From NCBI GenBank assembly GCA_030448265.1, contig JAUJNG010000001.1, positions 214,490 to 278,489 on the forward strand: a stretch of 64,000 nt of DNA, read 5' to 3'. Positions within the stretch are counted from its first letter, which is position 1, and every line of letters begins with the position of its first letter. Source of the stretch: Abditibacterium sp. (GTDB taxonomy: Bacteria; Armatimonadota; Abditibacteriia; Abditibacteriales; Abditibacteriaceae). A program made the translations under genes and the position numbers. Under the pieces are notes generated by a model that saw only the letters and a list, made by a program, of their open reading frames with translations, had not been told where the DNA came from and ran no database searches. Below are positions 53,077 through 61,805 of this stretch, piece by piece.

Positions 53077-54906
53077 TCAGTGGTGGCTCCGCATCAGTTC
53101 GACCGCGCCCGTGACACCCGCAAAAGCGCGCGCCGCATCGCCCGCATTGAGGGTGCGGCCCGAAAAGAGCCGCGCCATCTGCCAGACCAGATCGAACGCT
53201 GCATCGCGCGAGGCGCTTTCGCCTTCCCCTGCGAGGGTGCGCGCCAGATCGTTGGAAGCGTTGAGAACGAGCGTTCCGGCCACTTTTTCGTCGTCGGAAG
53301 CGTGATTTTGCAAATAATCGACGAGGAGCGCGGCGAGAGGGTCGATAATTTCGCCGCCATCGAGGGCGGCGCGGCCTTCGATGGCAAATTCGGCGTCTTC
53401 GGGGTAAAACATCAGCGCCGGAACTTCGGCGGGCGCAAAAGCGCAAACCCGCGCTGCAACGCCGCGCCGCGCGAAAAATTCGAGCGCCTCGCGCCACAAC
53501 GGGTCTTCGACGGGCCGCAACAGTTCCTGCGACTGTCCATCGAGTCGAACCAGACTGCAATCGCGGGTGCGCGAAGCGTATTTGGCGAGAAACGGCTCGA
53601 CGCCAAACCAGCTCGCATCAATGACGGGCACGCCATGCGCTTCGGCCAGAAGTCGTTCCTGCAAACTGCCGAGTTCGCGCGCGGTGAAAAAGAAATCGCC
53701 GCCGCTCTCTTCCAGATATTGCGGCAAAGAGAGCGGCCCGCGCGAGGTGCGAAAGGTGACGATGTCGCACACCGCATCGAAAAAGGCGTCGTCGCGCGCT
53801 GCCCAGCCAGTGATGAGGTCGGTGTGGCCGCGCACGATCTTTTCCCACGTCTCAGGGTCGTTTCGCGCGATAAGTTGCAGGCCCTCCGCGAGCTGAATTT
53901 CTATCGCGGCGCGCGCGGCTTCGAAATTGTCGTCCTGGTGCAAATCTTCGCGCGAAGCGGTGGGCTGGAGGTGCGGACAATCAATGACGCCGCGCACGAA
54001 GCGCGCCCACGGCGGCAGCAACGCCTTGTCGTCGCGGCAGATAAACATACGGCGAATAAAAACGAGCATATCGCCGTATTCGCGCACGGAAGCCACGCTG
54101 CCCGCCGGCACCAGCAAAAACCCCGAAAGCGGCAGGGTGAGCGTGTCGTGGCCAAGCGAAACCTGATGGTCGTGGAGCGGGATAACGGCGAGCGGCGCAG
54201 CGCCAAAGGCGCGCTCAATGTAATTTTGGGTAGCGCCCTCGACATCGGCGGCTTCCCAGGGCGGGGTTTGCAAATTGGCGGGTTGCGGGTCGCTGCCGAC
54301 GAAAATGGGAAGCGGCAGAAAATCGGCGTATTGGCGCACGATTTCGAGCAGTTGGCCTTCGCGCAGCACAAAAGACGCGGCGCCTTTCACGCGCAATTCG
54401 ACCGTGGTTCCGGCCTGCTCGCGCGTCGCATCCCGAATCTGGTAGTTTTCGCCGCCATCAGAAGTCCACTCAAAGGCCTCGTCTCCGCGAAAACTTCGGG
54501 TGACGACACGCACCTCGTCGGCCAGCAAAAATGCCGACAGAAAGCCGAAGCCGAACTGCCCGATAAGTTGGGCCGCCTCATCGGGCGACAAGGCGCTCAG
54601 GTTCTGGCGCAGTTCGCGAGTGTAGGAGCGGCCAATGGTCGCTAGATAATCCTCGATTTCGGAGCGCGTGAGGCCAAAGCCATTGTCGATAATGCACAAA
54701 ACACGGCGCGGCGCATCGATTTCCAAACGGATATGGGGCGTGTAATTCGCCTCGGCGGCTTCGGATTGGCGGCGACGACAACCATCGTGGGCGTTTTGGA
54801 TGAGTTCGCGCACCGCGACCTGTTTGTTGGAATAGAGATGCTCGGCCAGCACTTTGAGCAGGCCAGGCAGGTGCAATTTAAAGGGTTGACGCGCAGGTTC
54901 ATTCAT
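53077..54906 (-). CDS. Hsp90-like (HtpG-related) GHKL ATPase
   Basis: A 609-residue protein, close to HtpG length. The Bergerat ATP site is complete: AVRELIQNAHDGCRRR (Asn that binds magnesium), IIDNGFGLT, GQFGFGFLSAFLLADEV (glycine lid) and AGTTVELRVKG. A middle domain with RRMFICRDDKALLPPWARFV (an HtpG-like FIRRMFI) and a shorter C-terminal domain follow. The second half is divergent from housekeeping HtpG, as in the Hsp90-family proteins of actinobacteria and planctomycetes. Cytoplasmic chaperone-type ATPase. ATG at 54906; first gene of a three-gene operon with two paralogous TPR-like proteins. Confidence 0.88.
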   Translation of the reverse strand: MNEPARQPFKLHLPGLLKVLAEHLYSNKQVAVRELIQNAHDGCRRRQSEAAEANYTPHIRLEIDAPRRVLCIIDNGFGLTRSEIEDYLATIGRSYTRELRQNLSALSPDEAAQLIGQFGFGFLSAFLLADEVRVVTRSFRGDEAFEWTSDGGENYQIRDATREQAGTTVELRVKGAASFVLREGQLLEIVRQYADFLPLPIFVGSDPQPANLQTPPWEAADVEGATQNYIERAFGAAPLAVIPLHDHQVSLGHDTLTLPLSGFLLVPAGSVASVREYGDMLVFIRRMFICRDDKALLPPWARFVRGVIDCPHLQPTASREDLHQDDNFEAARAAIEIQLAEGLQLIARNDPETWEKIVRGHTDLITGWAARDDAFFDAVCDIVTFRTSRGPLSLPQYLEESGGDFFFTARELGSLQERLLAEAHGVPVIDASWFGVEPFLAKYASRTRDCSLVRLDGQSQELLRPVEDPLWREALEFFARRGVAARVCAFAPAEVPALMFYPEDAEFAIEGRAALDGGEIIDPLAALLVDYLQNHASDDEKVAGTLVLNASNDLARTLAGEGESASRDAAFDLVWQMARLFSGRTLNAGDAARAFAGVTGAVELMRSHH

Positions 54907-55149
54907 AGAGGAAACGGCTCCTTTCAGTATGGCAAACGGTTGGCTGTGTTCACGAAAGAAATTAACAAACTTCCCGAGGTGGTTTGGTATGAGGTGCTTT
55001 CCTGCTTTTCGACTGCACACGGGATGTCCGCACCGCCTATTTTGCCTTTGTCAACGGTGGCAGGTCGAAATGCGGGAAGAACCTCGGGTGTTGGATTCGG
55101 ACGGAAGAAGAACTCTGTTCGAGTGTCTCGAGGGTGTTCTGATAAACCT

Positions 55150-55215
55150 TTTGTAGATATGAGCGACCTCAAAGGGCATATCGGCTCTGTATCCGATGCT
55201 GCCCGAGGCGCTAAG
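55150..55215 (+). repeat. Extended motif element, copy B
   Basis: TTTGTAGATATGAGCGACCT continues as CAAAGGGCATATCGGCTCTG, TATCCGATGCTGCCCGAGGC. GATATG and CATATC form an inverted repeat with a 15-nt loop. Changes against copy A are spread over all codon positions, so it is not a conserved peptide. Confidence 0.75.
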
Positions 55216-55460
55216 TGAATCCAGAAAGAGCAAGACTGAGTTTCAATGCCAAAGCCCGACCCACATCCAGAGAATGATCCCGAAAAAGTGGGTGCGCCCG
55301 ACTGCTCGCCCAGCTTTGAGGAGTTGATGATGCTGGTGTTCAGCGGGCCGATGTGCTTCGAGTGCTTGGACGAGAACGAGGGGGAAAGCGAATTGGAGAG
55401 TGAAGGGGTAGGAGGGCAAAACAATGAGCAACCAGAATGGACATGAGCCTGGAGGGCGCT

Positions 55461-55520
55461 CAAATCGTTCAACGGCAAACTGCGCGAGGAGTGCTTGAAC
55501 CAGGAATGGTTCACTTGCCT
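55461..55520 (+). pseudogene. IS3-type transposase trace
   Basis: In frame KSFNGKLREECLNQEWF, matching the ESFNGxLRDECLNxxWF block near the end of IS3-family OrfB (DDE integrase core, after the catalytic Glu). Only about 20 codons remain. Confidence 0.55.
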
Positions 55521-55543
55521 CTTGCATAAAGGAATTAGCCTCA

Positions 55544-56197
55544 ATGGAAATCAATACTCACATTTACAACGATTACATCGCTTCCCTCTTCGCGCCGCAG
55601 GACGACGCGCTCGCCGAAACCATTGCCGAAATGCAGCGCGAAAACGTTCCAGGCATCAACGTCTCCCCCGTTGAAGGCAAGCTGCTTCATCTCCTGGCGC
55701 TCATCGTCGGGGCGAAGCGGATTTTAGAAATTGGCACTCTGGGCGGCTACAGCGCAATCCATCTCGCCCGCGCCTTGCCCGAAGACGGCAAGCTCGTCAC
55801 CCTGGAACTTGACCCGCATCATGCCGAGGTCGCGCACCGCAATTTTGAACGCGCCGGCGTCGCGCAGAAGGTGGAGGTTCGCGTGGGGCCCGCAGCGCAA
55901 ACGCTCCAACAACTCGCCGCAGCGAATGAACCGCCTTTTGACCTCATCTTCATCGATGCCGACAAAGATGGCTACACCGAATACCTGCGGCTCTCGCTGC
56001 CGCTTTTGCGCGAGGGCGGATTGCTCCTGGGTGACAACACGCTTCAGGGAGTGGAGCGGGGAGATAGTGGCACGATGCGTTATAACTCCGCCGTCGCAGA
56101 GTCGCCGGAACTCACGAGCGTCGTGATGCCGATTCTGCGACAGCACGGTCTCGACGGCCTGACGGTATCGATCAAACGCACGCCAGGGGCCGCTTGA
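55544..56197 (+). CDS. SAM-dependent O-methyltransferase, class I (catechol type)
   Basis: A 217-residue protein. SAM site: ILEIGTLGGYSAIHLARALP, then VTLELDPHHAEVA; metal and catalytic region FIDADKDGYTEYL and LLLGDNTLQGV. Fits the COMT/caffeoyl-CoA-type family, which methylates catechols with Mg2+. Substrate not readable. Monocistronic; a motif copy follows 50 nt after its stop. Confidence 0.92.
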   Translation: MEINTHIYNDYIASLFAPQDDALAETIAEMQRENVPGINVSPVEGKLLHLLALIVGAKRILEIGTLGGYSAIHLARALPEDGKLVTLELDPHHAEVAHRNFERAGVAQKVEVRVGPAAQTLQQLAAANEPPFDLIFIDADKDGYTEYLRLSLPLLREGGLLLGDNTLQGVERGDSGTMRYNSAVAESPELTSVVMPILRQHGLDGLTVSIKRTPGAA

Positions 56198-56247
56198 AGT
56201 CTGAATAAGGCTCTTCCGGCCAGCGTTTCACGAGAGAGGTGTTCACC

Positions 56248-56256
56248 TATATGAGT
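56248..56256 (+). promoter_or_regulatory. Copy of the dispersed motif (TATATGAGT) after the methyltransferase
   Basis: TTCACCTATATGAGTGACCA on the + strand: TCAC and GTGA pair around the motif. Followed by CAGACGGCCTATTGG. Downstream genes are on the other strand. Confidence 0.5.
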
Positions 56257-56395
56257 GACCACAGACGGCCTATTGGCACAATGCTTTCAATTTCTTCCAA
56301 TGTCCCCAGATGTTCGACACAGCGCCGAATGTCATCAGTTTGGTGACGTGAGAGAGGGTAAAAGATGCCGGAAGACGTAGAGAAGACATTGAATA

Positions 56396-56731
56396 TCAGC
56401 CAGACGCATCGTCGATCAACAGTTCAAGCTGTGCCCGCGCCAGCGTATCGAACTCGCTGCGATTCTCCACAATGAGGTCGGAAAGCGAAAGCACACGCCC
56501 GCCGTCGTTAACCCCAACACCCATGGTGCAAAGGGGTAGCAGCAAACGGGTGCGCGAGAGATGCTCGTCCAGCGCCAGCACCCGCTCGACGAGGGCTTGA
56601 GGCGTGACTGTAGCCAGGGCTTGGTCTGGAGAACCCTGCAACACATTTAAAACGGTTTGCATATCGGTGGTGGCTTTGTTGAGGTCGCGAGCCAGAGAAG
56701 CGATGGTTTCGAGCACTGTGCAGTCAAACAA
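56396..56731 (-). CDS. Small helical protein, copy downstream of CHAT gene
   Basis: A 111-residue soluble protein, TTG start at 56731 immediately after the CHAT stop (TGATTTG), implying coupled translation. Mostly helical: SLARDLNKATTDMQTVLNVL, then VTPQALVERVLALDEHLSRT and NDGGRVLSLSDLIVENRSEF. It is about 80% identical to the 114-residue protein at 59564, with the last 70 residues nearly unchanged. Family not recognised. The pair brackets the CHAT gene. Confidence 0.75.
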   Translation of the reverse strand: MFDCTVLETIASLARDLNKATTDMQTVLNVLQGSPDQALATVTPQALVERVLALDEHLSRTRLLLPLCTMGVGVNDGGRVLSLSDLIVENRSEFDTLARAQLELLIDDASG

Positions 56732-56732
56732 A

Positions 56733-59441
56733 TCAGTTGCGCCATTCCCCGATCAAGATGAAGGGCGCCCAAGACGCTGGATGAGAGTAAGCCGGAGTTT
56801 TCTTGAGAGTCAGCATCGCCGATCGTAGGGCCTCTGACTTCGACTTGTTCCCTTTCAAATTGGAGTAGAACGATTTCATAAAGAGAGCGGTGCTCTGATC
56901 CTCCACCGGCCACTGGCTCAAAACCTGTGTCGGCGCTCCCGCAATGAATAAGGCCCAGGCCAGGCCGATGATGCCCTCGCCGCCGTGTTGCTCGCCTTGC
57001 GCCGTATCACAGGCAGAGAGCACAATCATGTCGGCATGAAGTGTTAACGTGGAGATTTCTTGCGCTGTGAGGAAGCCATCCTCTGGCGAACCTTGGGGCG
57101 GTTTAGCCAGCACTACGTTACTCATCATTGGAAAGGCATCGTTGAATGCACCATGAGTGGCAAAGTGAAGATAACGAAAATCGCTGGCCCTGGTTTTCAC
57201 CACGGCTTCCTGCGCCCCGCTTCCACTGAGCAGCAGGGCATTGGGGAAGAGAGCCTTCAGTGCGGCGCCTTCAGATTTACTGCCTGGGAGCGGGGAGATG
57301 CCTGCGCTGAACTGGGGATCGGCCACAATGAGCATCTTGTCCAGAGCGGAATTCACCCCAGGACTCTGTGGGCGCCGAAATATTTGTGAAACGGGGGGCG
57401 ACTGCGAAGAAACACCCGAAGACTCCGTAGTTGATAGAGGGCCGATGTCGGATTGGATATCTCTGGGCGTGGAGCGGTCTCTCCTGTGCCTGATCGCCTG
57501 GAGAGCACTGGCACTATAGGAGTAGCTAATCTCAAAGTCACCAATGAGAAACCTCGGCTGGTTACCGCTTGTCCCCGTGACAAGTGCCTGGAAAGGCAAA
57601 CCCCACAGTCCACCGTCGGGGCAGATAAGCAAGTGCTTTTTGCCAGCCAACTGTTCTGCGGCAGGGCCGATGAGTTGGGTGTAAATCTGACGCGCCAAGG
57701 CTTGATAATCCCCTCCAACAACCCCTCCTTCTGGGGAGCAGGCCCACTTGAACTCTTCGATTTGTCGCATCAGGCGTGCTGGGTTTTCTGCAACTGTATA
57801 CGATTTGACCACCGGTTGTCCCTTCTCCTGCGTGATACAAAACAGAACAAGTGGCTTGCGGGGGTTCATTGGGTGATCCAATCGAAGAAACGCGAATTCG
57901 AGAAGGGCTGCGTCAGGGGGCAGGAGCCGACCCATATCTGGCAGTGTCGCGGTGGTCGAGACGTTTCGAGTCGCCAGATCAGGATATTTCGATGCAAGCG
58001 AGTCATTGAGCTGTTGCAGGTCGTTTTGTCCCTGCGCCAGTTGCTGCTCCACCTCGCTCAGCTTCCGGTGCTGCCTTTCATCAGCCTGCGATGCGATGGC
58101 GAGAGTCATCAACTCCTTGTGTATCTGCATCACCCGCCTCTGAAGTTGCGTCTGCTGTGCTTTCTCTGAGGGGGTAATGCCCTTGTTCAGATCCACGTTG
58201 CCTCTTTCCATCAGATCCATCAACGAGCGGGCCTTGACTTTTTGAGTCCAGTTGAAGGCTTCGGCCTCGTCCTTTTCGCCGCGCAACAGACTGATATATA
58301 AGCCGTAGGCTCTCAGTTGAGACTCCAGATAGCTCACCTTGGACTCTGTCATGTTTCCGATCAAATTGCGTTGTCGTTCAATGATCTCGATGGCAGCGCG
58401 GCTGTGCTCCTTGGCAGCGGGCCAACGGTGCAACGCCTCTTCGGTAAAGGCGATGTCCATCAGGGTAACAATCGTGCCCTGGATGTCCTGAACTTCCTGA
58501 CGGATGGGCAGAGCCTGATTCAGGGCTGTGAGACCGTCTTCAAGTTGCCCCGAAATTATTGACTGCGAAGCCATATTGGCGAGGATGGTTCCTTGCTGGC
58601 GTTTGTTCCTGGTCAGCCTGGCCAGGGCGAGCGCTCTCTGGAAAAACTCATGGGCTTTTGCAGGTTGGCGGGTGTCCCAGTAGACCAATGCCATGTTCTG
58701 AAGAACCTGAGCCTGACCTATCTGGTCGCCGCTTTTCGTGCGTATGTCCAGGGACTGTTGGAAAAAGTCTAAAGCTTGATCGGCATTGCCCCGCTGGCGA
58801 TGAATCATGGCTATATTGTTCAGGGAAAACGATTGGCCCCGCACATCGGCAATCTTCTTCTGGATTGCCAGCGCCTGTGTGAAAAAGGAAAGAGCCCTTT
58901 GGTATTGGTTCAGGTCAAAATAGATGTAGCCCAGAGTGCCCAGCACTCTGGCTTCGCTTTTCTGATCGCCCACATTGCGGGTCATCTCTAAGGCCATCTG
59001 CAGGGTTTGTAAAGCCTTTTGGGTCTGGCCGGTCTGAGCGTAATGCAAACCGATATTGGTTTGCATGCCAGCCTCAGTGAATTTGTCGCCAATTTTTTGC
59101 GTAATTGCGAGCGCCTGCTGGTAGAAGGCCAGTGCCTTATCGGGCTGGCCCATAAATCCATAAGAGGCACCGATGTCATTCAGAACATGGGCTTCCCCCA
59201 CTTTATCCCCGATTTCGCGGGTCTGGGCCAAAAGTGCCTGTAATTTTGGGAAAGCCACCTCGACTTGCCCGCGCTCTAACAGGGCTTCTGCCTCGTCGAT
59301 GAGGGATGACACGCGCGGATCTGCCAACAAGGGCGGAACCTTCGTGGCGTGCGCCGGTGCGGTATCCGCCTCAACACAGAAAGGCACGACCCATAGTAGG
59401 AGGGCGAGAATTAGCAGGAGATGGCGTTTCATTGAAAACAA
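56733..59441 (-). CDS. Secreted TPR-CHAT protease-like protein
   Basis: A 902-residue protein with a signal peptide (MKRHLLLILALLLWVVPFCV; either of two ATGs 9 nt apart). Residues 45-350 hold about seven TPR units with the repeated GDKxGEAxxLxNIGxxY and ALAFYQQALAI patterns. A coiled linker follows, then the CHAT caspase-like domain (about residues 590-900): LLICPDGGLWGLPFQAL, catalytic His in YLHFATHGAF, catalytic Cys in MIVLSACDTAQGE, and GLAWALFIAGAPTQVLSQWP. Both catalytic residues are present. Export makes a role at the surface or periplasm likely. Known relatives include CHAT proteases of effector systems. It is translated together with the small gene that follows. Confidence 0.9.
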   Translation of the reverse strand: MFSMKRHLLLILALLLWVVPFCVEADTAPAHATKVPPLLADPRVSSLIDEAEALLERGQVEVAFPKLQALLAQTREIGDKVGEAHVLNDIGASYGFMGQPDKALAFYQQALAITQKIGDKFTEAGMQTNIGLHYAQTGQTQKALQTLQMALEMTRNVGDQKSEARVLGTLGYIYFDLNQYQRALSFFTQALAIQKKIADVRGQSFSLNNIAMIHRQRGNADQALDFFQQSLDIRTKSGDQIGQAQVLQNMALVYWDTRQPAKAHEFFQRALALARLTRNKRQQGTILANMASQSIISGQLEDGLTALNQALPIRQEVQDIQGTIVTLMDIAFTEEALHRWPAAKEHSRAAIEIIERQRNLIGNMTESKVSYLESQLRAYGLYISLLRGEKDEAEAFNWTQKVKARSLMDLMERGNVDLNKGITPSEKAQQTQLQRRVMQIHKELMTLAIASQADERQHRKLSEVEQQLAQGQNDLQQLNDSLASKYPDLATRNVSTTATLPDMGRLLPPDAALLEFAFLRLDHPMNPRKPLVLFCITQEKGQPVVKSYTVAENPARLMRQIEEFKWACSPEGGVVGGDYQALARQIYTQLIGPAAEQLAGKKHLLICPDGGLWGLPFQALVTGTSGNQPRFLIGDFEISYSYSASALQAIRHRRDRSTPRDIQSDIGPLSTTESSGVSSQSPPVSQIFRRPQSPGVNSALDKMLIVADPQFSAGISPLPGSKSEGAALKALFPNALLLSGSGAQEAVVKTRASDFRYLHFATHGAFNDAFPMMSNVVLAKPPQGSPEDGFLTAQEISTLTLHADMIVLSACDTAQGEQHGGEGIIGLAWALFIAGAPTQVLSQWPVEDQSTALFMKSFYSNLKGNKSKSEALRSAMLTLKKTPAYSHPASWAPFILIGEWRN

Positions 59442-59563
59442 AGGATAATAGGCTTGGAGAGGAAATAGACCTCACACGGCAGCAGGAGAGCCATCCCCAT
59501 CCTGAGTTTGGAGATATGAAACAGGGCGGAAGATGCGGAGAGACGCCGGGAAGAGGTCGAATA

Positions 59564-59908
59564 TCAACCTGACGCATCGTCGATCAAGAGTTCAAGCTGT
59601 GCCCGCGCCAGCGCATCGAACTCGCTGCGATTCTCCACAATGGGATCGGAAAGCGAAAGCACACGCCCGCCGTCGTTAACTTGCACACCCGTGGTGCACA
59701 GCGGCAGAAGCAGGCGGGTGCGCGAGAGCTGCTCGTCCAGCGCGAGCACCCGCTCGACGAGGGCTTGGGGCGTAACTGTAGCTAAGTTTTGGTCTGGAGA
59801 ACCCTGCAACACGTTTAAAGCGCTTTGGAGCTCGGTGGTGGCAAGATGGAGGTCGTGGGCCAGAGAGGCGAAGGTTTCGAGCGTGTCTTGGGCAATGAAG
59901 TCGGGCAT
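59564..59908 (-). CDS. Small helical protein, copy upstream of CHAT gene
   Basis: A 114-residue paralogue of the protein at 56396. It differs at the N-terminus (MPDFIAQDTLETFASLAHDL) and shares ...VTPQALVERVLALDEQLSRT, RLLLPLCTTGVQVNDGGRV and the end RAQLELLIDDASG. ATG at 59908. Ends about 120 nt before the CHAT gene on the same strand. Similarity continues into the 3' flank of both copies, so one arose by a recent duplication. Confidence 0.75.
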   Translation of the reverse strand: MPDFIAQDTLETFASLAHDLHLATTELQSALNVLQGSPDQNLATVTPQALVERVLALDEQLSRTRLLLPLCTTGVQVNDGGRVLSLSDPIVENRSEFDALARAQLELLIDDASG

Positions 59909-60091
59909 AGAAGCAGTTTAGGAAGTCGCGTCGAGGCAGAGGAGAAATTGGAAAAGCACCTCAGTTGCTGAAACTCGGCAGTACACAACCCGGGAAACTG
60001 GGCGTGCCCTAACGTTTCGCGAGGTATTTTCAGAGATTGTTGTCACCTTTTCGCCAGCGAGTGGGACTATGTCTGAGAGAGGAACTTCCAA

Positions 60092-61684
60092 GTGCCAGAG
60101 CTAAATCAACTCATTGTCCGCGCCCAGGGCGGCGACGTGGACGCCTATGACGAAGTGGTTCGCGAGTTTCAGGACCGGGCTGTGGCTTACGGTTACTTCC
60201 TGCTGGGCGATTTTCATCTCGCTCAGGACGTTGCCCAGGAATCGTTTTGTGAGGCCTTCATTTGCCTTTCGGCTTTGCAGGAACCCCTTGCATTTCCCAG
60301 CTGGCTGCGACGCATCGTGTTCAAGCAGTGCGACCGCATCCGACGCAAAAAGCAGGTCGCGACGGTTGGGATCGAGGCCGCAATGGGCGAAATTAGCCCG
60401 AATTGCGACCCCCACCTGGCCGCAGAAAAGCGGGAAGTGGCGTGGGAAGTGCGACAGGCTATTGCGACCCTGGCGCCCGCAGAGCGCAGCGTGGTTTTGC
60501 TCTTTTATCTGGGAGGACACCCTCAAAATCAAATTGCCGAGTGGCTGGATGTGCCGGTAACGACCGTCAAACGACGGCTTTACACCGCGCGCCACAAGCT
60601 CAAGGAGAAGATGATCGAGATGGTCAAGGAAGATTTACAGGAACAGCGTCCGTCGAAAGATGACGAGTTTATGAAGCGGTTCCACACGATAATGAACGCG
60701 ATAGACAAGGGAGATCAACCCCAGATTCAGGTTCTGCTGGAAGGAGATCCCAATCTGCTCAACGCTAAAGGTATTTACCCCGCCGCGGGTGATGGGGAGG
60801 TGTCGCCTCTTGGAGTCGCTGCGTGTTTTAATCGTGGGGACATCGCTCTCTTCCTTTTGAATCAGGGCGCCGATCCCCTGCTGATCGGGCAGGGCGAGGG
60901 AGCCTTACAAAGTGCAGCCTTTCATCAAAACTACCCGTTGGCGAGTGCGCTGGTGGAACGGGGCGTAGCGATGAATATCTTCGCGGCAGCGGGTCTGGGC
61001 GATGCCGAACAGGTGCGAGCCTTTTTGCGCGACACCCCGGGCTTGGTCCACACCAGAGACATCCGGGGCGCGACTCCACTTCATCAAGCCGGAAGTGCCG
61101 CAGCCGCCCAAGTGTTGCTCGAAGCTGGAGCCGACCTCGAAGCGCTCGATGACGAATACCACAACACTCCTGTAGAATACGCCTGCTCGCGCGCCGAGGT
61201 AGTGCAGTTTCTGCTCGACCAGGGCGCCAATTTGAGGTTTCCCATGGCGTGCGCCATTGGCGCTGTCGAAGCAGCACGAAAAATGTTGCAAGCCCAGCCG
61301 AACCTGCACTGCATCGCAAATGGCGACTCTCGCCCCGAATCCAACACACTGCCTTTAAGCATTGCCACCATATACGGCCAACCGGATATGGTGACTCTCC
61401 TTTTGGATTATGGCGCGGATGTGAACGCGCCCAACCAAGCTCGTGGAAACCCAACGGCGCTGCATTTTGCGGCTCGCGGCGGGCACCTGGCGATTGCTGA
61501 AGTGCTCCTGCAACGAGGTGCCAACGCCGCTGCTGCCACCACCGCGGGCGAAACTCCTCTCGACTGGGCGTTGCGTGGTCAAAAGGACGGCTGGAGCACT
61601 TGGAACGCAAACCACCCTCATCCACCGCTTCATCAGGCCATCATCGACCTGTTGCATCAGCACAGCGAAAGTGTCTCCAAATAA
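60092..61684 (+). CDS. ECF-type sigma factor fused to ankyrin repeats
   Basis: A 530-residue protein starting at GTG 60092, GAGAGG 9 nt upstream. Residues 1-100: sigma region 2 (VVREFQDRAVAYGYFLLGDF, HLAQDVAQESFCEAFICL, SWLRRIVFKQCDRIRRKK). Residues 125-185: region 4 (AIATLAPAERSVVLLFYLGG, IAEWLDVPVTTVKRRLYTAR). From about 200 to 520: ankyrin repeats with TPLHQAGSAAAAQVLLEAGA, SIATIYGQPDMVTLLLDYGA and ALHFAARGGHLAIAEVLLQR. Sigma region 4 with ankyrin fusion suggests control by a protein partner bound to the repeats. A strong terminator follows. No anti-sigma gene is adjacent. Confidence 0.9.
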   Translation: MPELNQLIVRAQGGDVDAYDEVVREFQDRAVAYGYFLLGDFHLAQDVAQESFCEAFICLSALQEPLAFPSWLRRIVFKQCDRIRRKKQVATVGIEAAMGEISPNCDPHLAAEKREVAWEVRQAIATLAPAERSVVLLFYLGGHPQNQIAEWLDVPVTTVKRRLYTARHKLKEKMIEMVKEDLQEQRPSKDDEFMKRFHTIMNAIDKGDQPQIQVLLEGDPNLLNAKGIYPAAGDGEVSPLGVAACFNRGDIALFLLNQGADPLLIGQGEGALQSAAFHQNYPLASALVERGVAMNIFAAAGLGDAEQVRAFLRDTPGLVHTRDIRGATPLHQAGSAAAAQVLLEAGADLEALDDEYHNTPVEYACSRAEVVQFLLDQGANLRFPMACAIGAVEAARKMLQAQPNLHCIANGDSRPESNTLPLSIATIYGQPDMVTLLLDYGADVNAPNQARGNPTALHFAARGGHLAIAEVLLQRGANAAAATTAGETPLDWALRGQKDGWSTWNANHPHPPLHQAIIDLLHQHSESVSK

Positions 61685-61750
61685 TAGGCTCACCCTCCGA
61701 CCGTGAAGGGCGTTTGCGTTAGAAATTGGCGCCACTGGTATCACCCCGAA

Positions 61751-61782
61751 AGGCGCCTGCTCCATCGAGCAGGCGCCTTTTG
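61751..61782 (+). terminator. Rho-independent terminator, bidirectional
   Basis: Perfect 12-bp stem AGGCGCCTGCTC (61751-61762) with GAGCAGGCGCCT (61767-61778), 4-nt loop, then TTTTG. It separates the convergent sigma-ankyrin and XRE genes. Its GGCGCC core resembles the terminator at 23661, also beside an XRE gene. Confidence 0.85.
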
Positions 61783-61805
61783 TGAGTTGTGATTGTTTTC
61801 CGCGT

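Larger units (their letters stand above)
54907..55543 (+). other. Intergenic region with repeat copy B and an IS3 trace
   Basis: About 640 nt. Holds the extended motif element at 55150-55215 and a short transposase-like trace at 55461-55520. A 66-codon frame at 55246-55446 has acidic low-complexity sequence and no ribosome site; I do not call it. Confidence 0.5.

Noticed and set aside
55246..55446. 66-codon acidic frame
   Set aside because: No ribosome site, low complexity, isolated between repeat remnants.
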